Positions 50,131-60,792 of a DNA stretch of 64,000 nucleotides are shown here, in pieces. The notes under the pieces were generated by a model, which searched no databases, had not been told where the DNA came from, and saw only the letters and a program-made list of their open reading frames with translations. A program made the translations under genes and the position numbers. How positions within the stretch are numbered: the first letter of the stretch is position 1; every line of letters starts with the position of its first letter. Source of the DNA: Tachypleus tridentatus (Eukaryota; Arthropoda; Merostomata; Xiphosura; Limulidae); contig NC_134830.1 in assembly GCF_004210375.1 (NCBI RefSeq), positions 434,001-498,000 of the forward strand, read 5' to 3'.

Positions 50131-50420
50131 GGAGGCCCGGCATGGCCAAGCGTGTTAAGGCGTGCGACTCGTAATCTGAGGGTCGCGGGTTCGCATCCCC
50201 GTCCCGCCAAACATGCTCGTCCTTTCAGCCGTGGGGCGTTATAATGTTACGGTCAATCCCACTATTCGTTGATAAAAGAGTAGCCCAAGAGTTGACGGTG
50301 GTTAGTGATGACTAGCTGCCTTCTCTCTAGTCTTACACTGCTAAATTAGGGACGGCTAGCACAGATAGCCCTCGAGTAGCTTTGTGCGAAATTCCAAAAA
50401 CAAACACACAAACAAACTAT
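50131..50420 (+). mobile_element. SINE family A nested in the right inverted repeat
   Basis: A near-consensus copy with tail TTGTGCGAAATTCCAAAAAC and (CAAA)n. ACTATC lies on both sides (ending near 50126, and at 50417-50422), a weak 6-bp duplication. The transposon end continues beyond it to 50441. Confidence 0.9.
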
Positions 50421-50449
50421 CAAAATTAGTGTTACATAGTGTTAACATA

Positions 50450-51020
50450 AGCTATATTATAACTGTAGTTAGTTTTTATCATAAGCTAGATCCTAACTGT
50501 AGTTACATTATCATAAGCTATATTATAACTTAGTTTCCGTTCATTAAGCTATATTATAACTGTAATTACTTTGTTATCATAAGCTATATTATTACTGTAG
50601 TTAGTTTGTTATCATAAGGTAGATTTGAACTGTAATTAATTTGGTATCGTAAACTATATTATTACTGTAGTTAGTTTGTTATCATAAGCTATGTTATAAC
50701 TGTGGTTAGTTTGTTATCATAAGCTATATTATAACTGTAGTTAGTTTGTTATCATAAGCTATATTATAACTTAGTTTCTTTTCATAAGCTGGATTCTAAC
50801 TGTATTTAGTTTGTTATCATAAGCTAGATTCTAACTGTAGTTAGTTTGTTATCATAAGCTATATTATAACTGTAGTTACATTGTTATCATAAGCTATATT
50901 ATAACTTAGTTTTCTTTCATAACCTAGATTATAACTGTAGTTAGTTTGTTATCATAAGGTATATTATAACTGTAGTTAGTTTGTTATCATAAGCTAGATT
51001 CTAACTGTAGCTAGTTTGTT
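50450..51020. repeat. Minisatellite, 35 bp unit, about 16 copies
   Basis: The unit is ATAAGCTATATTATAACTGT followed by AGTTAGTTTGTTATC. Copies show AGATTCTAACTG and TTAGTTTCTTTTC variants. It begins within a few bases of the transposon's right end. Confidence 0.93.
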
Positions 51021-51023
51021 ACC

Positions 51024-51272
51024 GGCCCGGCATGGCCAGGTGGTAAAGGCACTCGACTAGTAATCCGAGAGTCGCGGGTTCGAATCCCTGTTACACCAAA
51101 GATGCTCGCCCTTTCAGCCGTGGGGCGTTATTATGTGATGGTTAATCCAACTATTCGTTGGTAAAAGAGTAGCTCAGATGTTTGTGGTGGTAGGTGATGA
51201 CTAGCTAAATTAGGGACTGCTAGCTCAGATAGCCCTTGTGAATCTTTGCCCGAAATTCAAAAGCAAACTATC
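51024..51272 (+). mobile_element. SINE family A with a 3' internal deletion
   Basis: Head GGCCCGGCATGGCCAGGTGG and B box GGGTTCGAATCCC are intact. About 25 bp (the GCCTTCCCTCTAGTCTTACAC block) are missing between GATGACTAGCT and AAATTAGGGAC. It abuts the 35-bp array. Confidence 0.92.
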
Positions 51273-52074
51273 TTATATGTATACTGCATAGAGTCAAACT
51301 CCGAATTGTAATGTTGTTAGTCCGTATTCATACCGCTCTCTCGTCACTTCAATTCACAACCAGGCCGACAATAATAAAGTACTCCCACATAGTTTTATAG
51401 AATTATCTACAAGCTAGCATAAGATGTATATTACATTATCACATTATACATAGCGATATATTTACTAACCATTTAACTTGAAAGAGTCACTGGGAAAAAC
51501 ATCAACCTCGCAGAATAAATAGATTATGGAAACTCTACAGAGAGGGTTAGTATGCTTTGAACATGAAAAGATTTTCTTCGGACTCTGTTGAAATTGAAAC
51601 TACTCTGTAGGTCTATTTTAAGACGCAGCAGTAAGATAGATTACGAACGGTCGTGATAAGGTTACAGAATCATTTATTATAACATATTCAATTATTTGAA
51701 TGTATAGTAATATTTCCACACAAAAAAATAACACCGACTAAATTTAATCTGAAAACGGTTCATTCTGTTCTTAAACAGATACTGACTTTTACGTCACAGC
51801 CAGAGCTTTTCAGAATTTGGAAGTGTTTTGAATCGATTTCATCACCAGAAGAAAATGTGGACTTTCTATCTCTCATTCCATCCTAAGATTACATAAAAAT
51901 AATAAACAGGAAACAATGAAATTGCGTATAGATTGGTATAGTAAAATATCTGTACGAACTGACCATCCTCTCCACTCCAAAATACAAAATAAAGATCAGT
52001 TGCAGAGTTGTCTAGGTATTTCAAGACAGGTAGAAACATAAAGTTTACAAAAGTGTACATTTACTTTAATTTTA
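51273..52074. other. About 800 bp of unassigned sequence
   Basis: The 64-codon minus frame at 51866-52060 is hydrophobic and unrecognised. No repeats were seen. Confidence 0.35.
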
Positions 52075-52084
52075 TATTCTATAT

Positions 52085-52357
52085 TCTAGGCATAGCCGGA
52101 TGAATAGGGGGCGCTCGACTCGTAATCCGAGGGTCGTGGGTTCAGATCACAGTCACATCAAACATACTCGCCACTTCAGCCGTAGAAGCGTTATAAGTTT
52201 CGGCCAATCCCATTGTCCGTTGGATAAAAGAGTAACCCAAGAGTTGGCGGTGGATAGGGATAACTGGCTTTTTTCCTCTAGTATTACACTGCTAAATGAG
52301 GGACGGCGAAAGCAGATCGCCCTCGTGCAGCTTTGCGCGAAATTCCAAAAACAAACG
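52085..52357 (+). mobile_element. SINE family A with 10-bp target-site duplication
   Basis: A diverged head (CTAGGCATAGCCGGATG), middle CCAATCCCATTGTCCGTTGG, tail TTTGCGCGAAATTCCAAAAAC. TATTCTATAT lies at 52075-52084 and 52358-52367. Confidence 0.93.
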
Positions 52358-52491
52358 TATTCTATATAAGTGATAGTGACAACAGGCCACGAACAGACCA
52401 GTCTTTTTCCAATAGATTCTTGACCCGTAGAAGCAACATATTAACAAAGACAAGCCAGTCTCTTCACTTTATACTTTAGACAAAAAACACC

Positions 52492-52615
52492 TACCATGGC
52501 AGAATGGCAAGTCTACACACTCATGATGCTAAAAATCTGGTTCGATACCCTTAGTTGGTGGTGCACAGATTCTAAGTAGTTATGTGTTTAACAGCAGCTC
52601 ATTTATAAGAATCAA
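52492..52615 (+). mobile_element. SINE family B
   Basis: ACCATGGCAGAATGGCAAGT, GATGCTAAAAATCTGG, B box GGTTCGATACCC, GTTGGTGGTGCACAGATTC and tail TAGTTATGTGTTTAACAGC. Confidence 0.7.
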
Positions 52616-52693
52616 GCAACATTTTTACATGATCCTTAATTGAAAACTCATAAAATGGCGCCAATTGACAGAATAACATAAAGAGTTTATTAA

Positions 52694-52765
52694 AATAGTT
52701 AATAACATAAATGTATTTATCTATCAAATAGTTAATAACATAAATGTATTTATCTATCAGATAGT
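52694..52765. repeat. Short tandem repeat, 33 bp, just over 2 copies
   Basis: AATAGTTAATAACATAAATG followed by TATTTATCTATCA, repeated once with no change. Confidence 0.85.
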
Positions 52766-52867
52766 TTTTACAATCAGGTATTTAAGCAACAATACTAACA
52801 AAACCTCCCAGCAATAAATTATTAACCGTGTACAAACTGATGAATACAAATGAAAGAAAATCGAGAG

Positions 52868-53400
52868 TTTAGAATATGAACATAAAAACAACAGATTTTA
52901 ATTATGTAGGACATGAACATAAAAACAACAGATTTTAATTATGTAGGATATGAACATAAAAATAACAGATTTTAATTATGTAGGATATGAACATAAAAAC
53001 AACAGATTTTAATTATGTAGGATACGAACATATAAACAACAGATTTTAATTACGTAGGACATGAACATAAAAACAACAGACCTTGCATTGTGTAAAATAT
53101 GAAAATTAAATCAACAGATTTTACATTATGTAGGATATATGTAGCATAACAGAACTTACATTGTATAGAATTGAACCTAAGAACAACAGACTTTACAGTG
53201 TATATGTATAAACTTTAGAACCACAGATCTTACACTGTGTCGTATATGAACACAAGAACAACAGAGTTTACAATGTGTAGATATGAAGTTTAAAACAACA
53301 GACCTGACAGTGTGTAGATATGAACAAAATAACTTACATTGTGTAAAATATGAACATAAGAACATCAGACAATGTATGTTCCTTTATTCTAAAGTTCATA
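52868..53400. repeat. Minisatellite, 38 bp unit, about 14 copies
   Basis: The unit is ATGAACATAAAAACAACAGA followed by TTTTAATTATGTAGGACA. The first five copies are alike and the rest increasingly diverged (GAACCTAAGAACAACAGACTT, TACATTGTGTAG). The same repeat family reappears at 58700-58955. Confidence 0.9.
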
Positions 53401-55500
53401 TACTACACACTGTAAGTTCTGTAGCGACCAAAGACAGGCGAGTCTCTTATTACATTTTAGAAATATCCTAACAAAGTAGAGACCAAAGAGAGGCTTGTCT
53501 ATTCCTATACCATTCCAGAAATATTCTGACAAAGTAGAGACCAAACACAATCCAGTCTCTTCTTACTAAATTCTAGAAACATCAAAACAAGGTAAAGACA
53601 AAAGACAGGCCAGTATCTTCTTATTACATTCCAGAAAAAAAACCTAACAAGATAAAGACCAAAGACAGACAGTGTCTTCTTATTACATTCCAGAATTATT
53701 CTAACAAAGTAGAGACCAAAGATTGGCCAGTATCTTCTTATTACATTCCAGAAAAAAAACCTAACAAGATAAAGACCAAAGACAGACAGTGTCTTCTTAT
53801 TACATTCCAGAATTATTCTAACAAAGTAGAGACCAAAGAATGGCCAGTCTCTTCTTATTAGATTCTAGAAATATCCTGGCAAGATAAAGACCAAAGACAG
53901 AACAATGTCTTTTCATTACATTTCAGAAATATCCTAACAAGGTAAAGACCAAAGAGAGGCCAGTGTCGTCTTATTACATTCTAGAAATACTGTAACAAGG
54001 TAGGGACCAAAGACAGGCTAGTCCCTTCATATTTTATTCCAAAAATATACTAACAAAGTAAAAACCAAAGACAGGCAAGTCTCATCTTATTACATTCCAG
54101 AAATATCCTAACAAGGTGGAGACTAAAGCTGGATTGTCTCCTCTTATTACATTCCAGAAATATTCTAACAACGTAGAGACCAAAGACAGCCCAGTCTCTT
54201 CTTACTACATTCCAGAAATATCCTAACAAGGGAAAGATCAAAGACAGGCTAGTTAGTCTCTTCTTATCACATTCAAGAAATATGCTAACAAAAAAACAAA
54301 AACAAATACTGGCCAGTCTCTTCTACTTGCATTCCAGAAATATTGTAATAAGGTTGAGACAAAAGAAAGGCCATTCTCTTCTTATTGCAATCCAGAAATA
54401 TCCTAACAATATAGAGACCAAAAAGAGGCCAGTCTCTTCTTACCACATTCCAAAAAGTATCCTAGAAAGATAGAGATCATAGACAGGACAGTCTCTTCTT
54501 ATTACAATGCAGAAATATTCTAACAAGGTAGAGACTAAAGACAGGCTTGTCTCTTCTTACTAGATTCCAGAAATATCCTAACAAGGTAAACACCAAAGAC
54601 GTGCCAGTCTCTTCTTATTACATTCCAGAAATATTCTAACAAGGTAGAGACCAAAGAAAGGCCAGTGACTTCTTATTACAATCCAGAAATATTCTAACAA
54701 AGTAGAGACCAAAGAAAGGCTAGTCCCTTCATATTTTATTCCAAAATATACTAAAAAAAGTGAAAACCAAACACAGGTAACTCTCTTCTTATTACATTCC
54801 AGAAATATCCTAACAAGGAAGAGACCAAAGACAGGCTAGTTTCTTCTTACTGGATTCCAGAAATATTCTAACAAGGTAGAGACCAAAGACAGGTCAGTTT
54901 CTTCTTATTACAATCCAGAAATATTCTAACAAAGTAGAGACTAAAGATAGGCTTTTCTTTTCTCATTACATTCCATAAATATTCTAACAATGTAGAGACC
55001 AAAGACAGACTAGTCTCTTCTTACTACATTCTAGAAATATCTTAACAAGGTACAGACCAAAGACAGTCCAGTCTCTTCTTACTACATTCCAGAAATATTA
55101 TAACAAGGTAGAGACCAAAGACAGTCCAGTCTCTTCTTATCACATTCCAGAAATATTATAACAAGGTAGAGACCAAAGACAGGCAGTGTCTTCTTGTTAC
55201 ATTCCAGAAATATCCTAACAAGGTAGAGACCAAAGACAGGCTAGTTTCTTCTTACTGGATTCCAGAAATATTCTAACAAGGTAGAGACCAAAGACAGGTC
55301 AGTTTCTTCTTATTACAATCCAGAAATATTCTAACAAAGTAGAGACTAAAGATAGGCTTTTCTTTTCTCATTACATTCCATAAATATTCTAACAAGGTAG
55401 AGACCAAAGACAGGCTAATGCCTTCATATTTTATTCCAGAAATATCCTAGCAGGGTAAAGACCAAAGACAGGTCAGTCCTTTCAAATTATATTCCAGACA
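53401..55500. repeat. Minisatellite, 58 bp unit, about 36 copies
   Basis: The unit is ACCAAAGACAGGCCAGTCTC, TTCTTATTACATTCCAGAAA, TATCCTAACAAGGTAGAG. Divergence between copies is high, but a block of about 200 bp near 54800-55000 is almost exactly repeated near 55205-55405, seven units later. Confidence 0.95.
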
Positions 55501-56173
55501 AAGGGTACCAACAAATATGGACATGGGCAGACCAATCGTGTCTTGTGCTATTTTAGCGCAAACATAAAATCATCTCAGATCGTGTTATTCTTCCTGTCGA
55601 CATGTTATTAATGTTACAATTTGCACGGAAGATCGCGGTGAACATGACTGTAAGCATTACTAATCTTCCAAATAAAATTGTCCTCCACTTTCTTTCCGTT
55701 GGGATTACGAGAAAGACAATCAGAAAGAAATTAAGTATCCTTGAAGAACTAATACAACGGATCAGCTTGGAGCTACAAAACCTTAGGGAATTATTTTACT
55801 ATTTTTGTATTACTCTCGTACCGGTCATGAAACTTTAGAACATTAAGTTGTCTTGAAACCAACTTGATTATCGTTTAGAATGTGGAATGTAATAAATTAC
55901 AGGAAAATTGAATATTCTTGAAGTTTTGTCGTCGATGGAACTCGCCTTACAAGAAAATACATTAAAGTCTTGATATCAATAGTCGTCTTTAAATATTTTT
56001 TTATTTCCTTCACCAGATTGCGTAGTGGGCGGATTTATTTCTTTTTGGAAATTTAGTGAAACTAAATTTAATGAAAGATACATTGAACATTTGTCTAACA
56101 CAAAACACTCGAACTTTTATCAAACCTCGAAAACGTTTTATGGTAGCTAAGTACAAGTACCAACATGAATTTA
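55501..56173. other. Unassigned sequence with a 78-codon frame
   Basis: The plus frame at 55602-55838 contains ITNLPNKIVLHFLSV, which faintly resembles the start of an F-box, followed by a Leu/Glu-rich helix and a hydrophobic end. The match is too short to support a call, and no promoter, splice sites or neighbours help. Confidence 0.2.
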
Positions 56174-58346
56174 TGTTCTTACACTATAGAGCAAGGTAAA
56201 ACATCTTTACTTCAATACCTGGCTAAGATTCTTACACTACATAGTAAAGTAAGATATCTTTACTTCATAACCTGCCTAAGATTCTTACACTATATAGCAA
56301 GGTAAGACATCTTTACTTCATAGCTTGGCTAAGGTTCTTACACTATATAGCAAGGTAAGACATCTTTACTTCATAACCTGGCTAAGGTTCTTACACTATA
56401 TAGTGAGGTAAGACATCTTTACTTCATAACCTGGCTAAGGTTCTTACACTATATAGTGAGGTAAGACATCTTTACTTCATAACCTGGCTAAGGTTCTTAC
56501 ACTATATAGTGAGGTAAGACATCTTTACTTCATAACCTGGCTGAGGTTCTTAAACTATATAGTGAGGTAAAACATCTTTACTTCATAACCTGGCTAAGGT
56601 TCTTACACTATATAGTGAGGTAAGACATCTTTACTTCATAACCTGGCTAAGGTTCTTACACTATATAGTGAGGTAAGACATCTTTACTTCATAACCTGGC
56701 TGAGGTTCTTACACTATATAGTGAGGTAAGACATCTTTACTTCATAACCTGGCTAAGGTTCTTACACTATATAGTGAGGTAAGACATCTTTACTTCATAA
56801 CCTAGCTAAGGTTCTTACACTATATAGTGAGGTAAGACATCTTTACTTCATAACCTGGCTAAGGTTCTTACACTATATAGTGAGGTAAGACATCTTTACT
56901 TCATAACCTGGCTGAGGTTCTTACACTATATAGTGAGGTAAGACATCTTTACTTCATAACCTAGCTAAGGTTCTTACACTATATAGTGAGGTAAGACATC
57001 TTTACTTCATAACCTGGCTAAGGTTCTTACACTATATAATGAGGTAAGACATCTTTACTTCATAACCTGGCTGAGGTTCTTACACTATATAGTGAGGTAA
57101 GACATCTTTACTTCATAACCTGGCTGAGGTTCTTACACTATATAGTGAGGTAAGACATCTCTACTTCATAGCTTGGCTGAGGTTCTTACACTATATAGTG
57201 AGGTAAGACATCTTTACTTCATAGCTTGGCTGAGGTTCTTACACTATATAGTGAGGTAAGACATCTTTACTTCATAACCTGCCTAAGGTACTTACACTAC
57301 ATAGTAAGGTAAGACATCTTTACTTCATAACCTGGCTAAGGTTCTTACACTATATAGCAAGGTAAGACATCTTTACTTCATAACCTGGCTAAGGTTCTTA
57401 CACTATATAGCAAGGTAAGACATCTTTACTTCATAACCTGGCTAAGGTTCTTACACTATATAGTGAGGTAAGACATCTTTACTTCATAACCTGGCTAAGG
57501 TTCTTACACTATATAGCAAGGTAAGACATCTTTACTTCATAACCTTCCTAAGGTTCTTACACTACATAGTAAGGTAAGACATCTTTACTTCCTAACCTGG
57601 CTAAGGTTCTTACACTATATAGCAAGGTAAGACATCTTTACTTCATAACCTGGCTAAGGTTCTTACACTATATAGCAAGGTAAGACATCTTTACTTCATA
57701 ACCTGGCTAAGGTTCTTACACTATATAGCAAGGTAAGACATCTTTACTTCATAACCTGGCTAAGGTTCTTACACTATATAGCAAGGTAAGACATCTTTAC
57801 TTCATAGCTTGGCTAAGGTTCTTACACTATATAATGAGGTAAGACATCTTTACTTCATAACCTGGCTAAGGTTCTTACACTATATAGCAAGGTAAGACAT
57901 CTTTACTTCATAACCTTCCTAAGGTTCTTACACTACATAGTAAGGTAAGACATCTTTACTTCATAACCTTCCTAAGGTTCTTACACTACATAGTAAGGTA
58001 AGACATCTTTACTTCATAACCTGGCTAAGGTTCTTACACTATATAGCAAGGTAAGACATCTTTACTTCATAACCTGGCTAAGGTTCTTACACTATATAGC
58101 AAGGTAAGACATCTTTACTTCATAACCTGGCTAAGGTTCTTACACTATATAGCAAGGTAAGACATCTTTACTTCATAGCTTGGCTAAGGTTCTTACACTA
58201 TATAGCAAGGTAAGACATCTTTACTTCATAACCTGGCTAAGGTTCTTACACTATATAGCAAGGTAAGATATCTTTACTTCATAACCTGGCTAAGATTCTT
58301 ACACTATATAGCAAGGTAAGACATCTTTACTTCATAACCTGGCTAT
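56174..58346. repeat. Minisatellite, 53 bp unit, about 41 copies
   Basis: The unit is AGGTTCTTACACTATATAGT, GAGGTAAGACATCTTTACTT, CATAACCTGGCTA. Two subtypes are segregated: TAGTGAG units dominate 56395-57270 and TAGCAAG units dominate 57350-58330, with minor CTTGGC and CCTTCC subtypes. Confidence 0.97.
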
Positions 58347-58432
58347 GAAATAAGGCGACTTTACTTCATCTGTAAATTCTGTCCTTAAAGAATGTCGAAA
58401 ACTTCAAATACAATCAAACACTTCGCATTTTG

Positions 58433-58662
58433 TAGCAAGAAAAGACGGTATAATCAAAAGACGGTACAATCAAAAGACGGTATAATCATTACGGTATAAT
58501 CAAAAGACGGTACAATCATTACGGTATAATCAAAAGACAGTATAATCATTACGGTATAATCAAAAGACGGTATAATCAAAAGACAGTATAATCAAAAGAC
58601 GGTATAATCAAAAGACGGTACAATCAAAAGACGGTATAATCAAAAGACGGTATAATCATTTT
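58433..58662. repeat. Minisatellite, 16 bp unit, about 14 copies
   Basis: The unit is AAAAGACGGTATAATC, with a shortened form ATTACGGTATAATC interspersed in alternation near 58490-58560. Confidence 0.95.
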
Positions 58663-58699
58663 GAACTTCCTTAAATAAGAACTTCTTGTGTTAAATATT

Positions 58700-58955
58700 A
58701 AATAAATGAACAAACATTATGTAGAATATGAACCTACGAACAACAGAACTTACATTATGTAGAATATGAACCTACGAACAACAGACCTTATATTGCGTAA
58801 TATATGAACCTAAAAACAACAGACCTTATATTGTGTAATATATGATCCTAAGAATAATATACCTTACTATATGTATAATATGAACCTAACAACACCACAC
58901 TTTTTATTGAGTAATATACGAACCTAAGAACAACAGACCTTGTATTCTGTAGTAT
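58700..58955. repeat. Second block of the 38-bp minisatellite, about 6-7 copies
   Basis: Units read ATGAACCTACGAACAACAGA, then ACTTACATTATGTAGAAT, with period 38. It matches the diverged copies at 53150-53400, which lie on the other side of the 58-bp and 53-bp arrays. Confidence 0.88.
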
Positions 58956-60033
58956 GGTCTCAAGTCCACAGTTTCCCTCAGTGTAATTCAGTAAAATTAT
59001 CTTATACAAACACAATTTTGTTTATTGCTCATTTAGTAATCATACACCAACGAGCCCAGTTGTATTCAGTATTAACGTAGCAAGCATACCTCCAACCATC
59101 ACAGTTTGTTTCATTATTAATTTAGTGAGTTTGTGAACAGTTTCCATTATTGTTTACTTAGTAAGCATTCTTCAGTTTCCACATTTCCTTCAGTTCTAAT
59201 TCAGTTATCATTATTACGAATTCAAATTTCCGAGTACACATAGTAAGAAACGCAAAGATCTTCGTTGGTTACATAATTATTAGAAACTTCACATAAACCT
59301 AATCTTTTTATTTTTACTTATTTTTTAACTATATCTACTACTTCGTGTAAGCTAACGCGTAAATAGAAAATATTTTTATAATCCGATACCAGTTTATAAA
59401 ACTTGCTTATTATAATTACTTTTTATTTATGAGATAAGCCTAAATCCGAATCCTGTTGATTTTTTATAGCAATATTTTTGTGTTTTTTTAATTCGACGGT
59501 ATATATTTCTTTCCTTCCGACTTCAATTTACCCGACTGATTTCAACGCGATTCGTGTTTTCCTTCCTTCCAGAGTTAGTATGCTCTCCTCACTTCAGATC
59601 TTATGAATACCATAATTATTTTCCGCCAGCTCTGCGTTAGAGTAAACGCGTTTAAAATAAATAAGCGTGATTTACTCAAAAAAAGGAACGCGTCTCGTGC
59701 TTTACTTAGTAAAAGAACGCGCTGCTTCTCGTAATTGCCTGAGCTTCTCTGCGTTTTTCTGATTTGATTGTATTTCGTTTCAAAGTTCAATTTTATATAT
59801 CAGATGAGATATAAGGGATTCGGAGGAGAAAATTCGAATATGTATTCCTAAAAACATAATGCACAAGAAGCACTAATACATAATTTTTAATTCAGTAACG
59901 CAAAGTGATTGGTTATGTTAAAGTGCTACGATATTGGTGTAAAACTACAAAACCGTCTACTCACTTGTCACGAGTCTACACGAGTCGAACACTTGTGTAA
60001 AAAAAGTTTGAGCATTTTAGTAAAAGTTAAAAG
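58956..60033. other. About 1.1 kb of unassigned sequence
   Basis: A stretch at 59510-59720 is relatively CpG-rich (ACGCGTTTAAA, GAACGCGTCTCGTG, GAACGCGCTGC) and carries a 71-codon minus frame with no recognised domain. It could be a promoter region, but nothing confirms it. Confidence 0.3.
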
Positions 60034-60045
60034 AACCATTAAATG

Positions 60046-60325
60046 TAGGTCCGGCATGGCCAAGTGGGTTAAGGTGCTAGAATCATAATCTGATGGTCGC
60101 GAGTTCGAATTCCCGTCACACCAAACATGCTCGCCCTTTCAGCCATGAGGACGTTATAATGTTATAACGTTCAATCCCACTATTCGTTAGTAAAAGAGTA
60201 GCCCAAGAGTTGGCAGTGGGTGGTGATGACTAGCTGTCTTCCCTCTAATCTCACACTGCAAAATTAGGGACGGCTAGCGCAAATAGCTCTCGTGTAGCTT
60301 TGCGCGAAACTAAAAAAAACATACA
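60046..60325 (+). mobile_element. SINE family A with imperfect target-site duplication
   Basis: A complete copy with head GTCCGGCATGGCCAAGTGGG, B box GAGTTCGAATTCCC and tail TTTGCGCGAAACTAAAAAAAA. AACCATTAAATG (60034-60045) and AACCACTAAATT (60326-60337) match at 10 of 12 positions. Confidence 0.92.
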
Positions 60326-60515
60326 AACCACTAAATTTGGTGACAGCTAACCTTAGCTGCTGTATTCTCCTACTGTAGTGCTTCTTTGTGTAACACGAAA
60401 GAGAAAACTATGTTAAATTAATGTTATTGTATTAAATATTATATGAAGTAAAACATTGCTGTTGTTTACCTATTTAACAAAAATAAACACTTTATTTGTC
60501 TTACGTAAAACGGTT

Positions 60516-60774
60516 TGGCCTGGCATGGCCAAGTGGTAAAAGCGTTCGACTCATAATTTGAGGGTCGCTGGGGCGAATCCCCGTAACCGCCAAATCTTGG
60601 ACTACTCGTTTAAAGATGAATAATGGGATTGACCGTCATATAATAACGCTCCCACAGCTGAAAGGGTCAGCAGAACGAGCTGCCTTCCCTCCAGTCTTAC
60701 ACTGCAAAATTAGGAACGGCTACGCAGATATCCCTCGCGCAACTTAGCGCAAAATTCAAAAACCAAACCAACCA
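60516..60774 (+). mobile_element. SINE family A with an inverted middle segment
   Basis: Head (GGCCTGGCATGGCCAAGTGG) and tail (GCTGCCTTCCCTCCAGTC to GCGCAAAATTCAAAAACC) are in plus orientation. Bases 60587-60672 are the reverse complement of the normal middle: they read CCGCCAAATCTTGGACTACT and end in CACAGCTGAAAGGGTCAGCA. The whole is flanked by TAAAACGGTT (60506-60515) and TAAAACAGTT (60775-60784), so it entered as a single insertion. Confidence 0.92.
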
Positions 60775-60792
60775 TAAAACAGTTAATTATTG

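Larger units (their letters stand above)
48378..50441 (+). mobile_element. CACTA-ended DNA transposon (probably CMC/Chapaev-like) with two nested SINEs
   Basis: The left end is CACTATGTAACA at 48378. The right end is its reverse complement, TGTTACATAGTG, ending at 50441. Both are flanked by TTA (48375-48377 and 50442-50444). Imperfect inverted repeats reach about 150 bp inward, with a strongly matching core (TCAAACTTTGCTTTTGTGAC at 48479-48498, its complement near 50045-50065, and AATTGCTTATG). A two-exon gene lies between. Two family A SINEs were inserted later, one in the gene (49132-49407) and one in the right inverted repeat (50131-50420). CACTA ends with a 3-bp TWA duplication fit the Chapaev3 branch of the CMC superfamily as I recall it. 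The superfamily assignment is inference; the ends are seen directly. Confidence 0.8.

Noticed and set aside
55602..55838. An F-box protein fragment (LPNKIVLHFLSV)
   Set aside because: Only about a dozen residues fit, the rest does not, and no exon structure is visible.
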